53,515 bases of DNA from positions 1 to 53,515 of the forward strand of contig JAFLDH010000009.1 of NCBI GenBank assembly GCA_017302505.1. The letters run 5' to 3'. Positions 8,659-18,000 of the stretch are shown here, piece by piece; within the stretch, counting starts at the first letter, position 1, and each line of letters starts with the position of its first letter. Position numbers and translations under genes: made by a program. The DNA comes from Burkholderiales bacterium (lineage in GTDB: Bacteria; Pseudomonadota; Gammaproteobacteria; Burkholderiales; Burkholderiaceae_C). The notes beneath the pieces were generated by a model. That model did not search any database. It had not been told where the DNA came from and saw only the letters and a program-made list of their open reading frames with translations.

Positions 8659-8806
8659 GGTGCTGCCTTACTGGGAAACAGGCCGCCCCCCCTTAAGCCA
8701 TATCGGCCGCGCACGCCTCAGTCAAATCCAGGATGGGGGGCCGCTGCAATGACCCTAGCATCGCGGCCAGGGTAACAACTGCGGCGCGACCGAAAGGGAC
8801 GAGAGC

Positions 8807-11800
8807 ATGATCATCGACCTCACGGGGCTGTCGGGTGTGGACGCGCAATGGCGCAAGGCCTGGGAGCTCGCCGACCTTCCCGAGAAGGCCGAGCCCCTCG
8901 GCGGTCCCCTCACCGGCACGTTGTGGCTGGGCGGGCCGAGTCCATTTCGCATCGACGGTGGGCTTGTCGAGAAACTGCGGCCCGTTCGCAGCGGCCCCGT
9001 TGTTGAACTGAAACTGCCCACACCGGTTCCAGGGTACGAAACCGCGGACGTCCGCCTCACGCTGCGCTACGACCCCGATGCGGGGGAATGGAAGACCGGC
9101 ATGCCCGGCCGCGGATGGTTCGAAAAGAAGGACGCAATCCTCGGCCGCCTTGGCTGGTGGATGACGCAGAAGAACGAGGAGCCGTTCATCGAGCTGAAGA
9201 TCAGCGGCGGCCGCGGTTTTCCGCTGCAGAACACCGGCGTCGCGCAAGAGATGCACTGGGCGTACAGCAACAAGCACTACCTGTATGCCGGTGTTTTTGT
9301 GGAGGCGGGGCGGGCGTGGCTAGTGCTCGTGCCGACAAGCGAATCTGGGCCGAAGAATGACGCGTCCGCGGGTCTGCGGCTGGCGGGGCTCACGAGGACG
9401 AAGTTCGGTGTCAATGAGGCGTACAACGCCGTCCCGCTGATGCTGGCATTGCCGCTCGCGGCCGCGCACAGCTTGTGGCGCGCGGTCGTGCAGTGGGACC
9501 CGATGAACGAACACAAGTCCGCACAAAGGCTCATGGCCCGCCCCGTGATCGAGCAGGCCTGGAACTTCACGGTGCAGCACGCGGCGGCCGGCACGCGCGT
9601 GCAGCGGTCTGGACAGCCGGTGACGGGGCTGCCATGGCTTGACCTCCAAAACGCGGCCGCAGTCAAGGAGGTGCGGCCGCTGCTCGTGTTCGACATTACC
9701 GCACCCGACGCCGACCCGAGAAAGGCGCGCGCGAAACTGCGCGGCTTGCACCTAGCGCGCAGTGCACCCGTTCCGATCCTCGCGGTCTTCGGATGGCAGC
9801 CCGCGGGGACGGCTGGCGCGCCCTGGACGCCGGATAAGCCATGGCCGCTACACGAGGACGCGCTGGTCTTCACCGGCGAGCTCGACGGATCGGCCACGCC
9901 TTCCGCCTGGAGCGCCGTTCCGTTCCAGGGCGACCTGTCATGGGCCGAGCGGATCGCGTCTGCGTCGGCGGCGCTCGACAAGTCGGCCGAACTCCTCGCG
10001 AGCTGGCACGTCAAACGCGAGAAGGGCCGTGTGGCGCGCCAGGTCGGCAAGGACGAGTGGCTGGTGTGGGGCGCGCTTGAGTTCAGGATCCCGGCGGGAT
10101 GCCAGGCAGAGTTGCAGTGCAGGCTTCGCGGTACGTGGACGGAGACGCACGCTGACCTCTACCCTGACGCGGTGCTGGAGGTGTTCGGGTGCGAGGTGCG
10201 CACTTCGCAGACTGGAGACGTTGCCGGCCAGGATCTTGAGGCGGCCTTCGGGGTGTCGGACAGCGCCGAGGACGAGCTGCAGCGCGACAGCGACCCGCTG
10301 CGGTTCCCGCGCCGCGCCCGCAGCGCCGGCCGCAAGTGCAACCTGCGCATCTCGCATCTCACGACGCCCGGGCGCAACGCGGTCCTGCGGCTCGAGGTGC
10401 GTGCCGAGGACCGTCGGCCGATCGGCGAAGAGTCGGTCTTCCTGCAGGTGCGCCCGTTCTTCGTCGGCGTGGTGCAGCCCGCGGACATCGACGCCGAAGC
10501 CGGCCTGCTGATCGCCACCTGGGCGAGCAACGACCCCGAGGGCGCGCAGTGGCGCGTCCCGGACGCGACCGTGTCGGTGACGTTCCAGCCGCAGGCCGTG
10601 GGCGAAGCGATGGAGCGCGGCGCGCGCTTCTGGACGAAGGACGGCAAGCCGTGGCTCGACCCCTCGGGACCGGTCGCCTACCGCTTCTCGCCCCCCACGC
10701 AGATCGTCGTGCGGCCTTCGGTGCGGGAACGCCGCTACAACAAGTCGCCGAGCAACCTCGCCGCGGTGTTCACGCTCGCAAAGGTCGAGTCGTTCACCAC
10801 CGAGATGGTCTATCCGGTCGAGGCGAAGTTCGAGGTGTCGCATCAGGGGCTCCCGGATGTGCGCGTTGCCGAGACCGCCTCGATGCTCGGCCGGCCGGCG
10901 GAGAATCTCGAGCGGCTGCCTGACGCGGACGACCCGATGCTCAAGCGCTGGATCCGCGTCGCGTTTTCCGGCGAGGCGGCGGCGTACGCCGTCGACCGGG
11001 ACTCGGCGCTGCACGAACCGCTGAAAGACCTGCGCAGCGCGCATTCCGCCGCGCGAAGCGGCTTCTCGGCGCGGCTCGCGCAGTTCCACCTCTATGACCC
11101 GTGGTCGGCGCAGGGCGGCCTTGGTCTGAAGGAAGGTTTGCGCTTCCGCATTCGGGACCGCAACGCGGGCGCGCCGCCGCTGGCCAACCCGCTGCCGCAA
11201 TGGAAGAAGGAATACGGCCAGGATCCCGAGGTGGTGCTGACCGACCTGAGCCCTGCAAAGATGCAGGAGATCGCGGCGGGCGGCTGGGCCTTCCTCGCGG
11301 ACAAAGGCGCCTGGGGCGAAGGCGGCGACTCCATCCCGGCCGGCGTGGTGCACACGATCGAGTTCGCCTCCGAACTTGTAGCGGTGCTGCGCGCGCCGGT
11401 CGCGACGGGCGGAGAGATCGAGTCGCTCGCGCTCAGCGCGCTCGGCGCGAGCGGCCGCATGAGCGTCTCTTTCGACGAAGGGCGCACCACCTTCATCGCG
11501 GAAACTAACTTCGGGCAGCTCTCGCGGCTGATCAAGGTGCGCATCGGCCGCGTGGGCGTGCTGTGGAACAAGGCCAAGCACGTCGTCGTGTACGAGCGCA
11601 GCACGGTGGCGAGCAAGCAATTCGAGGACGAGCAGGAGTGGGGCGCCGCGAAGCCGGGCGAAGCGGGGTCGCTGCGCGGCTGGCCTGTGCTGCGCAAGAC
11701 CGAGGAGTACGTCGAGGCCGTCGAGATGCTGCGGCACTTCGAGCGGGAGGAGCAGAAGGACGAGAACCGCGCGGGCTTCCTCGTGGCGAGTGAGTTCGTG

Positions 11801-14800
11801 ACGCCTCGGGTGTACGTGAACGGTGCCTGGGGCCGCGACCTCGAGCACGGCTACGAGATCCCGCTGTGGAACGCCGAAGACAAGTCGGGCTTCTACCCCA
11901 AGCCCTTCTTCGCGCTGCAGGCGCGCGCGGGCGGTGAGCAGATCTCCCGCTGCTGGCACGAGGAGCCGCAGCACCTCGTCTTCTATTCGAACACGCAAGC
12001 CGGCACCGGGCCCAACCCTGACAAATGGGAGGCCCAGCCCGGCGTCGACTGCGCGGAGGTGCTGGCGCGCCTGCCGCTGCTGACGGCGGCAGGCATCAGC
12101 AACAACGAAGCGCTTGCGAGCCCTAGCCTGCCCGCGCCGAGGCCCGGGCTCACGCGCCGCCCGCGCTTCGACATGGCGGTGCGCAGCGACGGCAAGGTCG
12201 ACCTGCAGCACGGACGCGGCGACACCCACATGCTCGCGACGATGGATCTCGTGTCCGTGGCGCGCACTGCAGTGCTCGGCCCGGCAGGAATCGACGCGCT
12301 TAAGGCGGCGGCGCAGACGGAGATGCAGGCGCTGCTCGCGTCGAGCGAAGCGGGCGCGCGGATCGAATCGGCGGCCTCGCTTCGCTCGCGCGCCGAGGCA
12401 TTGATCGCTCGCACCACGGAGCAGCTGCTGCGGACGGGTGCCGACTGCGTTGCGCTCAAGGGCAGGCTGAATGCCGGGATCGACGAGCTCTTTCTCAACG
12501 CGAAGGAGCAGTTGCGCAAAGCGGTGGCGGGCCTGCCGCAGGCCCCTGTCATTCCGGCGGGAGCGTTGCCCTTCACGAGCGCGCTGGACGAGGCCCGCAC
12601 GCAGCTGCTGCGGCGCGAAGACGTGCTGCGCGCGCCCTTCGACAAGATCCGCGCGGACCTCGAGGCGGCGCGCGTGGCCGCGCGGCAGGACGGCGAGGAA
12701 GCGGCGAAGGCCGCTAAGCAGCAGCTGATGGCGGCGCGCGACATGCTGAAGGCTCTAGCCAGGTCGCAGAACGACCAAATGCAGAAGTACGCTGCATCGC
12801 TCCTGGAGCTTGACACGGGTAAAAAGGTTGGCGACGCCAAGGAGCAGCTCTCCGCCGCGGTGACATCGCTTCAGGCGGCGCTGAAGGAGGCAAAGGTCGA
12901 GTTCGAAAAGAAGGTGCCGGACTTCGAGGCGGCGGAACGTGCCTGCACGATTGCGCGGGCACAAATCGCGAAACTGCGCTCGCATGCGACCGTCGGGGGA
13001 CTGGCGCGCCAGCTCGACTCGGCGGTGGGCATGCTCGCCGGCTTCTTGAAAGACGCGAACAATCGGGCGGCGGAACTGGAGGACGCGTGGACGAATGCCG
13101 CTGCAGCCGTCAAGACCGCGACCGCGCAGGCCCAGGCGATCGTGGACGAGATCGCGCTTGCGGTCGGCGCACTCGAAACGCAGATGAATGCGCTGAGGGA
13201 CTCCCTGCGCGACGCCGTCACCGAAAAGATCGACGAGCTGCTCGGCCTGGCGCTCAAGGCGTTTGACGCTGCCGAAACGGAAGTCGACGCAAAGCTGGCC
13301 GACGCGCTCGGCTTCGTCGACAAAATCCACGACGCGCCGAGCGCTGCGGCCGGCCAGGCCGCCAACGACGTGATCGCGAAGTGGACCGATGCCGTTAAAA
13401 CGGCCGTCGGCGAGACGAGCGGCCTGCGCATCGCGGCCGGCAAGGTCGACGCGGAGTTCCAGAAGCTCGCCTCTGCGGCTGTGGGTCTGGCGAAATCGCT
13501 CGTCGCGGCGATCGACAACGCGTCGGACAGCGTGACGACCTGGCTTGACCAGTTACACAAGGAATGTGTCGACCTCGTAGACACCATCGATTGCGAAAAG
13601 GCGCAGGAAATCGCAGGCAAACTGCGCAACGCTCTGAAGAAGGCCGAGGATGAGCTGCGCGAGCGGGTCGCCGAGCAGGCCGGAAAGATATTCGATGAGG
13701 AGACGCGCCAGCAACTCGCCGCTCTCGAGGATAAGGCGAAGGGCATCAAGGAGTACGCGGATCAGGCGGGCCAGGCGATCAAGCTCGTCAAGGCCATCGG
13801 CGAGCTGCCCGAGCTGCCAACGCTCACCTTCAACGCAGACCGGGCGGAATACCTCTTCGACGATGCCAAAAAGCAGATCGAGACCTCGCCCTTCGCCGCC
13901 AAGCTGCGCGAGATCGACTCCGGCCTCAAGCAGCTGGGCATCGCGGTGCCCGCGCGTGAGCTCCTCGACCAGATCGTGCCGGACTCGCTCAGGGACCTCG
14001 ACTTCAACAAGGTCTTTCGCAACATTGGTGGTTTGGATTTCGAAGGCCTGTTCCAGCGCTTCAAGCTGCCGAACCTCGGCTCCAACAACATCAAGATCAC
14101 GCAGGGCGTGGACAAGGCAACACGCTCTGCCTGGGTGACGACCAAAGTGCGGGCGGACTTCAAGGAGCAGCAATCGCTGTTCGAGTTCTCCGGGCTGATG
14201 GTGACGGTGGCGGAGATGAAGCTGCGGGCGGACAGCGACATGCGCATCCGCGCCGACGGCCAGCGCACGAGCAGCACCGACGCGCTGCTGCAGGGCGATT
14301 GGGGACTGCACTTTGGCGGCGCCTCGCTCGCGAAGTTCCGCGAAGTGTCAGTGCGCTACGACGGCTCCGGCTTCGAGTTCGACATCGAGCCGAAGAAAAT
14401 CGAGCTGCACCCGGCGCTGAAGTTCGTCGACGAGTTCGCCAAGCGCTTCGCGCCCGAGCTGCCGCCGGCGGTGGAACTGGAGAAGGATTCGCGCGGCATT
14501 CCCGTGGGCGCCCGCGCCACGATGACCACCGAGATCAAGGACCTGCCGCCGCTGGGCGTTGTCTCCATAGGCCCGCTGAAGATCGTCTCGGGCCTCGGGC
14601 TGCGCATGAACACCTCGGGGCAGTTCGTCGTGAACGCCTTCGTGTCAGTCGGCACGAAGACTTCGCCGGTATGGGTGCAGATTGGCTACCTCGGCGGCGG
14701 CATGTGGCTGGAGGCGCAGGCGAAGTACGAGGGCAAGGTGACCTACAGCGCCACGGTCGGTCTTTCGATCGGCTCGCAGAAGGCACTGAACATCGCCCAC

Positions 14801-15058
14801 GTCGCGCGCGGCTCGTATGCGCTGCTGCTCTTTGCCTACGCAGATATCACCGACAGCGGCGGCTCGTTGCGCGTGGGCTTCTCGCTCTCGGGCAGCGCGC
14901 GGATCCTCGGCATGGCCAACGCGTCGGTGCTGCTGCTGCTGGAGGCCGTGCACGGCGGGGGGGAAACGAAGGGCAACGGCGTGCTCGACGTCAAGGTCGA
15001 CATCTGCTGGTGCTACACGCTCAAGGTTCGTCGCGACGTGCAGCACCAGATCGCCTGA
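8807..15058 (+). CDS. Giant protein 1 (2083 residues), unknown function
   Basis: This is a single uninterrupted frame with no family I recognise. Three regions can be seen. Residues 1 to about 1160 are beta-rich with many Trp, Pro and Gly and look like several globular domains. Residues about 1160-1665 are a long Ala/Glu/Lys-rich coiled coil. Residues about 1750-2083 are beta-rich again, with alternating hydrophobic strands (VGLSIGSQKALNIAHVARGS and similar) that could form a barrel or lipid-binding sheet. I see no signal peptide. It starts at ATG 8807 behind a GGGACGAGAG stretch. Giant 2 follows after 19 bp, so the two are almost surely one operon. Structural or scaffold roles are more likely than a compact enzyme. 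Confidence 0.85.
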   Translation: MIIDLTGLSGVDAQWRKAWELADLPEKAEPLGGPLTGTLWLGGPSPFRIDGGLVEKLRPVRSGPVVELKLPTPVPGYETADVRLTLRYDPDAGEWKTGMPGRGWFEKKDAILGRLGWWMTQKNEEPFIELKISGGRGFPLQNTGVAQEMHWAYSNKHYLYAGVFVEAGRAWLVLVPTSESGPKNDASAGLRLAGLTRTKFGVNEAYNAVPLMLALPLAAAHSLWRAVVQWDPMNEHKSAQRLMARPVIEQAWNFTVQHAAAGTRVQRSGQPVTGLPWLDLQNAAAVKEVRPLLVFDITAPDADPRKARAKLRGLHLARSAPVPILAVFGWQPAGTAGAPWTPDKPWPLHEDALVFTGELDGSATPSAWSAVPFQGDLSWAERIASASAALDKSAELLASWHVKREKGRVARQVGKDEWLVWGALEFRIPAGCQAELQCRLRGTWTETHADLYPDAVLEVFGCEVRTSQTGDVAGQDLEAAFGVSDSAEDELQRDSDPLRFPRRARSAGRKCNLRISHLTTPGRNAVLRLEVRAEDRRPIGEESVFLQVRPFFVGVVQPADIDAEAGLLIATWASNDPEGAQWRVPDATVSVTFQPQAVGEAMERGARFWTKDGKPWLDPSGPVAYRFSPPTQIVVRPSVRERRYNKSPSNLAAVFTLAKVESFTTEMVYPVEAKFEVSHQGLPDVRVAETASMLGRPAENLERLPDADDPMLKRWIRVAFSGEAAAYAVDRDSALHEPLKDLRSAHSAARSGFSARLAQFHLYDPWSAQGGLGLKEGLRFRIRDRNAGAPPLANPLPQWKKEYGQDPEVVLTDLSPAKMQEIAAGGWAFLADKGAWGEGGDSIPAGVVHTIEFASELVAVLRAPVATGGEIESLALSALGASGRMSVSFDEGRTTFIAETNFGQLSRLIKVRIGRVGVLWNKAKHVVVYERSTVASKQFEDEQEWGAAKPGEAGSLRGWPVLRKTEEYVEAVEMLRHFEREEQKDENRAGFLVASEFVTPRVYVNGAWGRDLEHGYEIPLWNAEDKSGFYPKPFFALQARAGGEQISRCWHEEPQHLVFYSNTQAGTGPNPDKWEAQPGVDCAEVLARLPLLTAAGISNNEALASPSLPAPRPGLTRRPRFDMAVRSDGKVDLQHGRGDTHMLATMDLVSVARTAVLGPAGIDALKAAAQTEMQALLASSEAGARIESAASLRSRAEALIARTTEQLLRTGADCVALKGRLNAGIDELFLNAKEQLRKAVAGLPQAPVIPAGALPFTSALDEARTQLLRREDVLRAPFDKIRADLEAARVAARQDGEEAAKAAKQQLMAARDMLKALARSQNDQMQKYAASLLELDTGKKVGDAKEQLSAAVTSLQAALKEAKVEFEKKVPDFEAAERACTIARAQIAKLRSHATVGGLARQLDSAVGMLAGFLKDANNRAAELEDAWTNAAAAVKTATAQAQAIVDEIALAVGALETQMNALRDSLRDAVTEKIDELLGLALKAFDAAETEVDAKLADALGFVDKIHDAPSAAAGQAANDVIAKWTDAVKTAVGETSGLRIAAGKVDAEFQKLASAAVGLAKSLVAAIDNASDSVTTWLDQLHKECVDLVDTIDCEKAQEIAGKLRNALKKAEDELRERVAEQAGKIFDEETRQQLAALEDKAKGIKEYADQAGQAIKLVKAIGELPELPTLTFNADRAEYLFDDAKKQIETSPFAAKLREIDSGLKQLGIAVPARELLDQIVPDSLRDLDFNKVFRNIGGLDFEGLFQRFKLPNLGSNNIKITQGVDKATRSAWVTTKVRADFKEQQSLFEFSGLMVTVAEMKLRADSDMRIRADGQRTSSTDALLQGDWGLHFGGASLAKFREVSVRYDGSGFEFDIEPKKIELHPALKFVDEFAKRFAPELPPAVELEKDSRGIPVGARATMTTEIKDLPPLGVVSIGPLKIVSGLGLRMNTSGQFVVNAFVSVGTKTSPVWVQIGYLGGGMWLEAQAKYEGKVTYSATVGLSIGSQKALNIAHVARGSYALLLFAYADITDSGGSLRVGFSLSGSARILGMANASVLLLLEAVHGGGETKGNGVLDVKVDICWCYTLKVRRDVQHQIA

Positions 15059-15077
15059 ACACGGAAGGAAGCATGAG

Positions 15078-18000
15078 ATGGCACGTTACGGCTGGGTCCT
15101 GAACGTCGAGCGCTGCAATTACCTCGACCCTGAGGGAGGCAATGAGAAAGTCTTTAACCTCAATCTTGCGAGGCCCTGGGCCGAGGAGCAGAAACCCGAC
15201 GACCCGCGTGGCCCACAACTGGGAGGTGCGGGCGAGAAGCTCGGCGACCTGCTGTTCCCCTGGTCGTGGGCGAACCTGAAATGGGTGTTCTTCGCGCGCG
15301 ACGCCCAGGGCGCGTGGAACAAGGTGGACGGCGCGATCCGGCGCGGCGTGGACACCGAGATCGACGAGGGTCAGCCCGGCGGGCCCGAAGGCGATCTGCA
15401 ACGGCTGCGCAAGGCCGTTCGTAAGGAGGTGGAGGGCGCGTGCTCCGGCTGCGAGCACCCGTTCTCCCAGACCATGGATGACTTCTGGATAAAGGGCAAG
15501 CGCAGCTACGTCCACGCGCTGGCGCCGCTCACACACTGGCCCGCACTGGTGTCCGAGAAGGTGCTGCGGCTCAGTTGGTTCGTCTCGATGGCGACGAAGG
15601 ACCTCGGCGCCGTTACGCACCTCGCAGCGTTCCCCGAATTCGACATCGGAAAAACCGATCTTCTTGACGCGCAAATGCGGCTCGACGCCGCCGGGCTGCG
15701 TGCACCGTCGTACGACCTGACCGGCCAGAAGAAGGTCGAGGTTGCCGCGAACTACAAGGACGGCGACGTGGCCTTCCTGTGCCTTGCCGCGGCGACCCAG
15801 GACGTGGCCTTCACGAAGGGCGCGCCGATGATGTCGCAGGGCCGCGCCACCGCGTCGGCCATCCGCGAGTCAGTGCAAAACGAACTTCTTCCGGCGCGTC
15901 TGGTCCGGGTCTGGCTACAGAAGGGCAAGCGCGACGAGGTCGGGAAGGCGATAGAGAGCGAGGCAGTCCGGACAGGGATGCGGATGAGCCTGTTTCGCAC
16001 TCTCGGCGAAGGGCGCGAGCCGCGCGACGAAGCGCAGAACGTCCTCGAACTCTTCCTAGACACCGACCAGGCTCGCGCTGCCGCGAAGGTCCGCGAGATC
16101 CTCCGGCCATTCACCGCCGACGACGCGACGGGATCGGCGGCCCTCACCGCAGCGAGCGCGGTTCTCGCCGGCGATCGCGGGGACTCGTGGTCCGAGAAGG
16201 ACCGCACGCGCTGGAAGGAACGCTCCAATGACATCCAGCGCCTGTGCGGCGCCGCGAACCCCGACATCACCTTCGAGGATGCCTGGACCAGCACGGCCGA
16301 GATGGTGCTGGGGCAGGAGACCGGCGCGGAGATTTATGGGCCCTGGCTCGCCCACGTGGCGGACGCGAAGCTGAGCGCTGACGCCGAGACCGATTGGCAG
16401 AAGATTCGGGCCAAGCTCCTTGCGCCCAAGGGTGTGCGGCTCGACGTGCTGGTCCGTGGCCGCGGCGGCGCGCTCTCCGCCGGGCAGTGGCAATGGGCCA
16501 AGGCGCTGGTGCGCGAACTAGATCCGGAACAGCCAGCGGAAGTGGCCGTCCCAAAGACCTGGAAGTTGCTGCTGGCGACCGCCCGCAACACGCGCTCGAC
16601 GGTGGGCAAGGCGGCGTACGCGCGGATGCGAAGGAGCCTGGGGCCATTCATGGCGCAGGCAATCCGGCACTGGGTGGAACACATGCATGCGTCGATGCAG
16701 CGGTCGCGCACGCGGCCGCGCGACCGCGGCATCCGCGTCGAGTTCTCCACCGCAACCGATCCGGGGAGCCCGGAACTGCAGATGCTTCGCGGCTACGCCG
16801 TCGCCTTGTGCGGGGGCGTGCTCGTCGACGAAACGAAGCCGTGGTTAGCCGACGCCGGGCGTGCCGCGTGGCTCACGGACACGGCACTGCGCTACGAACT
16901 CGCCACCGGCAAGTCCGATTGGCTCGACTTTGCCGGGATGGATCCGATGGACCTGAAGTCCACCGCGTGGATGCACGAGACGCTGGGCGCTACCGAAAAC
17001 GACGGAGAGGTCGTGGTGAGCCAGGAGTACGTGGGCCTGCCGTTTTCCGTGGCCGCGTATGGCGATGACGACGCAATGCCCTACGAGCCCGGCAAGGACG
17101 GATTCGAGTCGGTCGACTTCGGGTGGCGCAAGGCAGCCGCCGCGCTGCCGCGGATGGGGTTCGGCATGCTGTACAAGGCCGCTGCCACCCCGCTGGATAA
17201 CGCGGGGGGCGTGGTCGAGGCCCGCATGCGGAAGAAGGCGGCCGACGACACGCCGCTGTTCGCGCAGCTGGTCGACGCGAGTTCACTGGACGAATTCCAG
17301 AGCGCGGCCGAGGCCCTCCAGTTCCGGTCGTCCGAACCGCCCGGCGCACCGGCCGTGGTGGAGGAGCCGCCTGCCGCGCTGTACGAACTCAGCGAGGAAA
17401 CGCAGGCGCATGCGTGGCAGCATGGACTAGATCCGCGGCTGCCGCGCGGCGAGGCCATGCCGCCTCGGTCGAGCCCGCTTTCGCAGCCTCGGAAGGTGGC
17501 GCTCCTCTCGCACGACGAGAACCTTTTCCCGGGCCGCGCAAAGAGTTGCACCTTCGTTGTGAGGCCGCCGCGTGCGCAGTTCGCCTTCATCGAGCAGTGG
17601 CTGGCCACCGACCGCCTGCTGATCGAGACGAAGCTGAAGGACGAGGTGTCGGACGAGCGCCTGGCGAGGTGGTCTTCGGACCAGATCGGGTCCTTCGTCG
17701 AGCGCTTCCGCGAACGCGTCGCCAAAGGCAAAGCCGTGGCGACGCCCGACTACCACCCGGCCGTCTCCGCGCTCGGGATCGAAGTCGCGGGCCTCAGCTT
17801 CCAAGATGCGAAGCATGTGGAGTTCAAGCGGTTGCGGGAAAACGAGCTCGAACCGGCGGGCTTCCAGCTGGAGATCGAGGTGAAGGCCGGCAGCGGCGCC
17901 GAGATCGCGCTCACGGTCGACGCCGCGACGGGCACGGCCACCGTGCATGTTCCGTACGGCCAATTCGCCCGCGTGCGGGTCTACTCGCTGGTCCACGGGA

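Noticed and set aside
9938-12229. 763-residue open frame antisense to giant 1
   Set aside because: It is an Arg/His-rich antisense shadow of a GC-rich coding strand, without a motif or ribosome site.
14817-15077. N-terminal extension of giant 2
   Set aside because: It lies inside giant 1 in a different frame and is Cys/Arg-rich; ATG 15078 has a ribosome site and a protein-like start.
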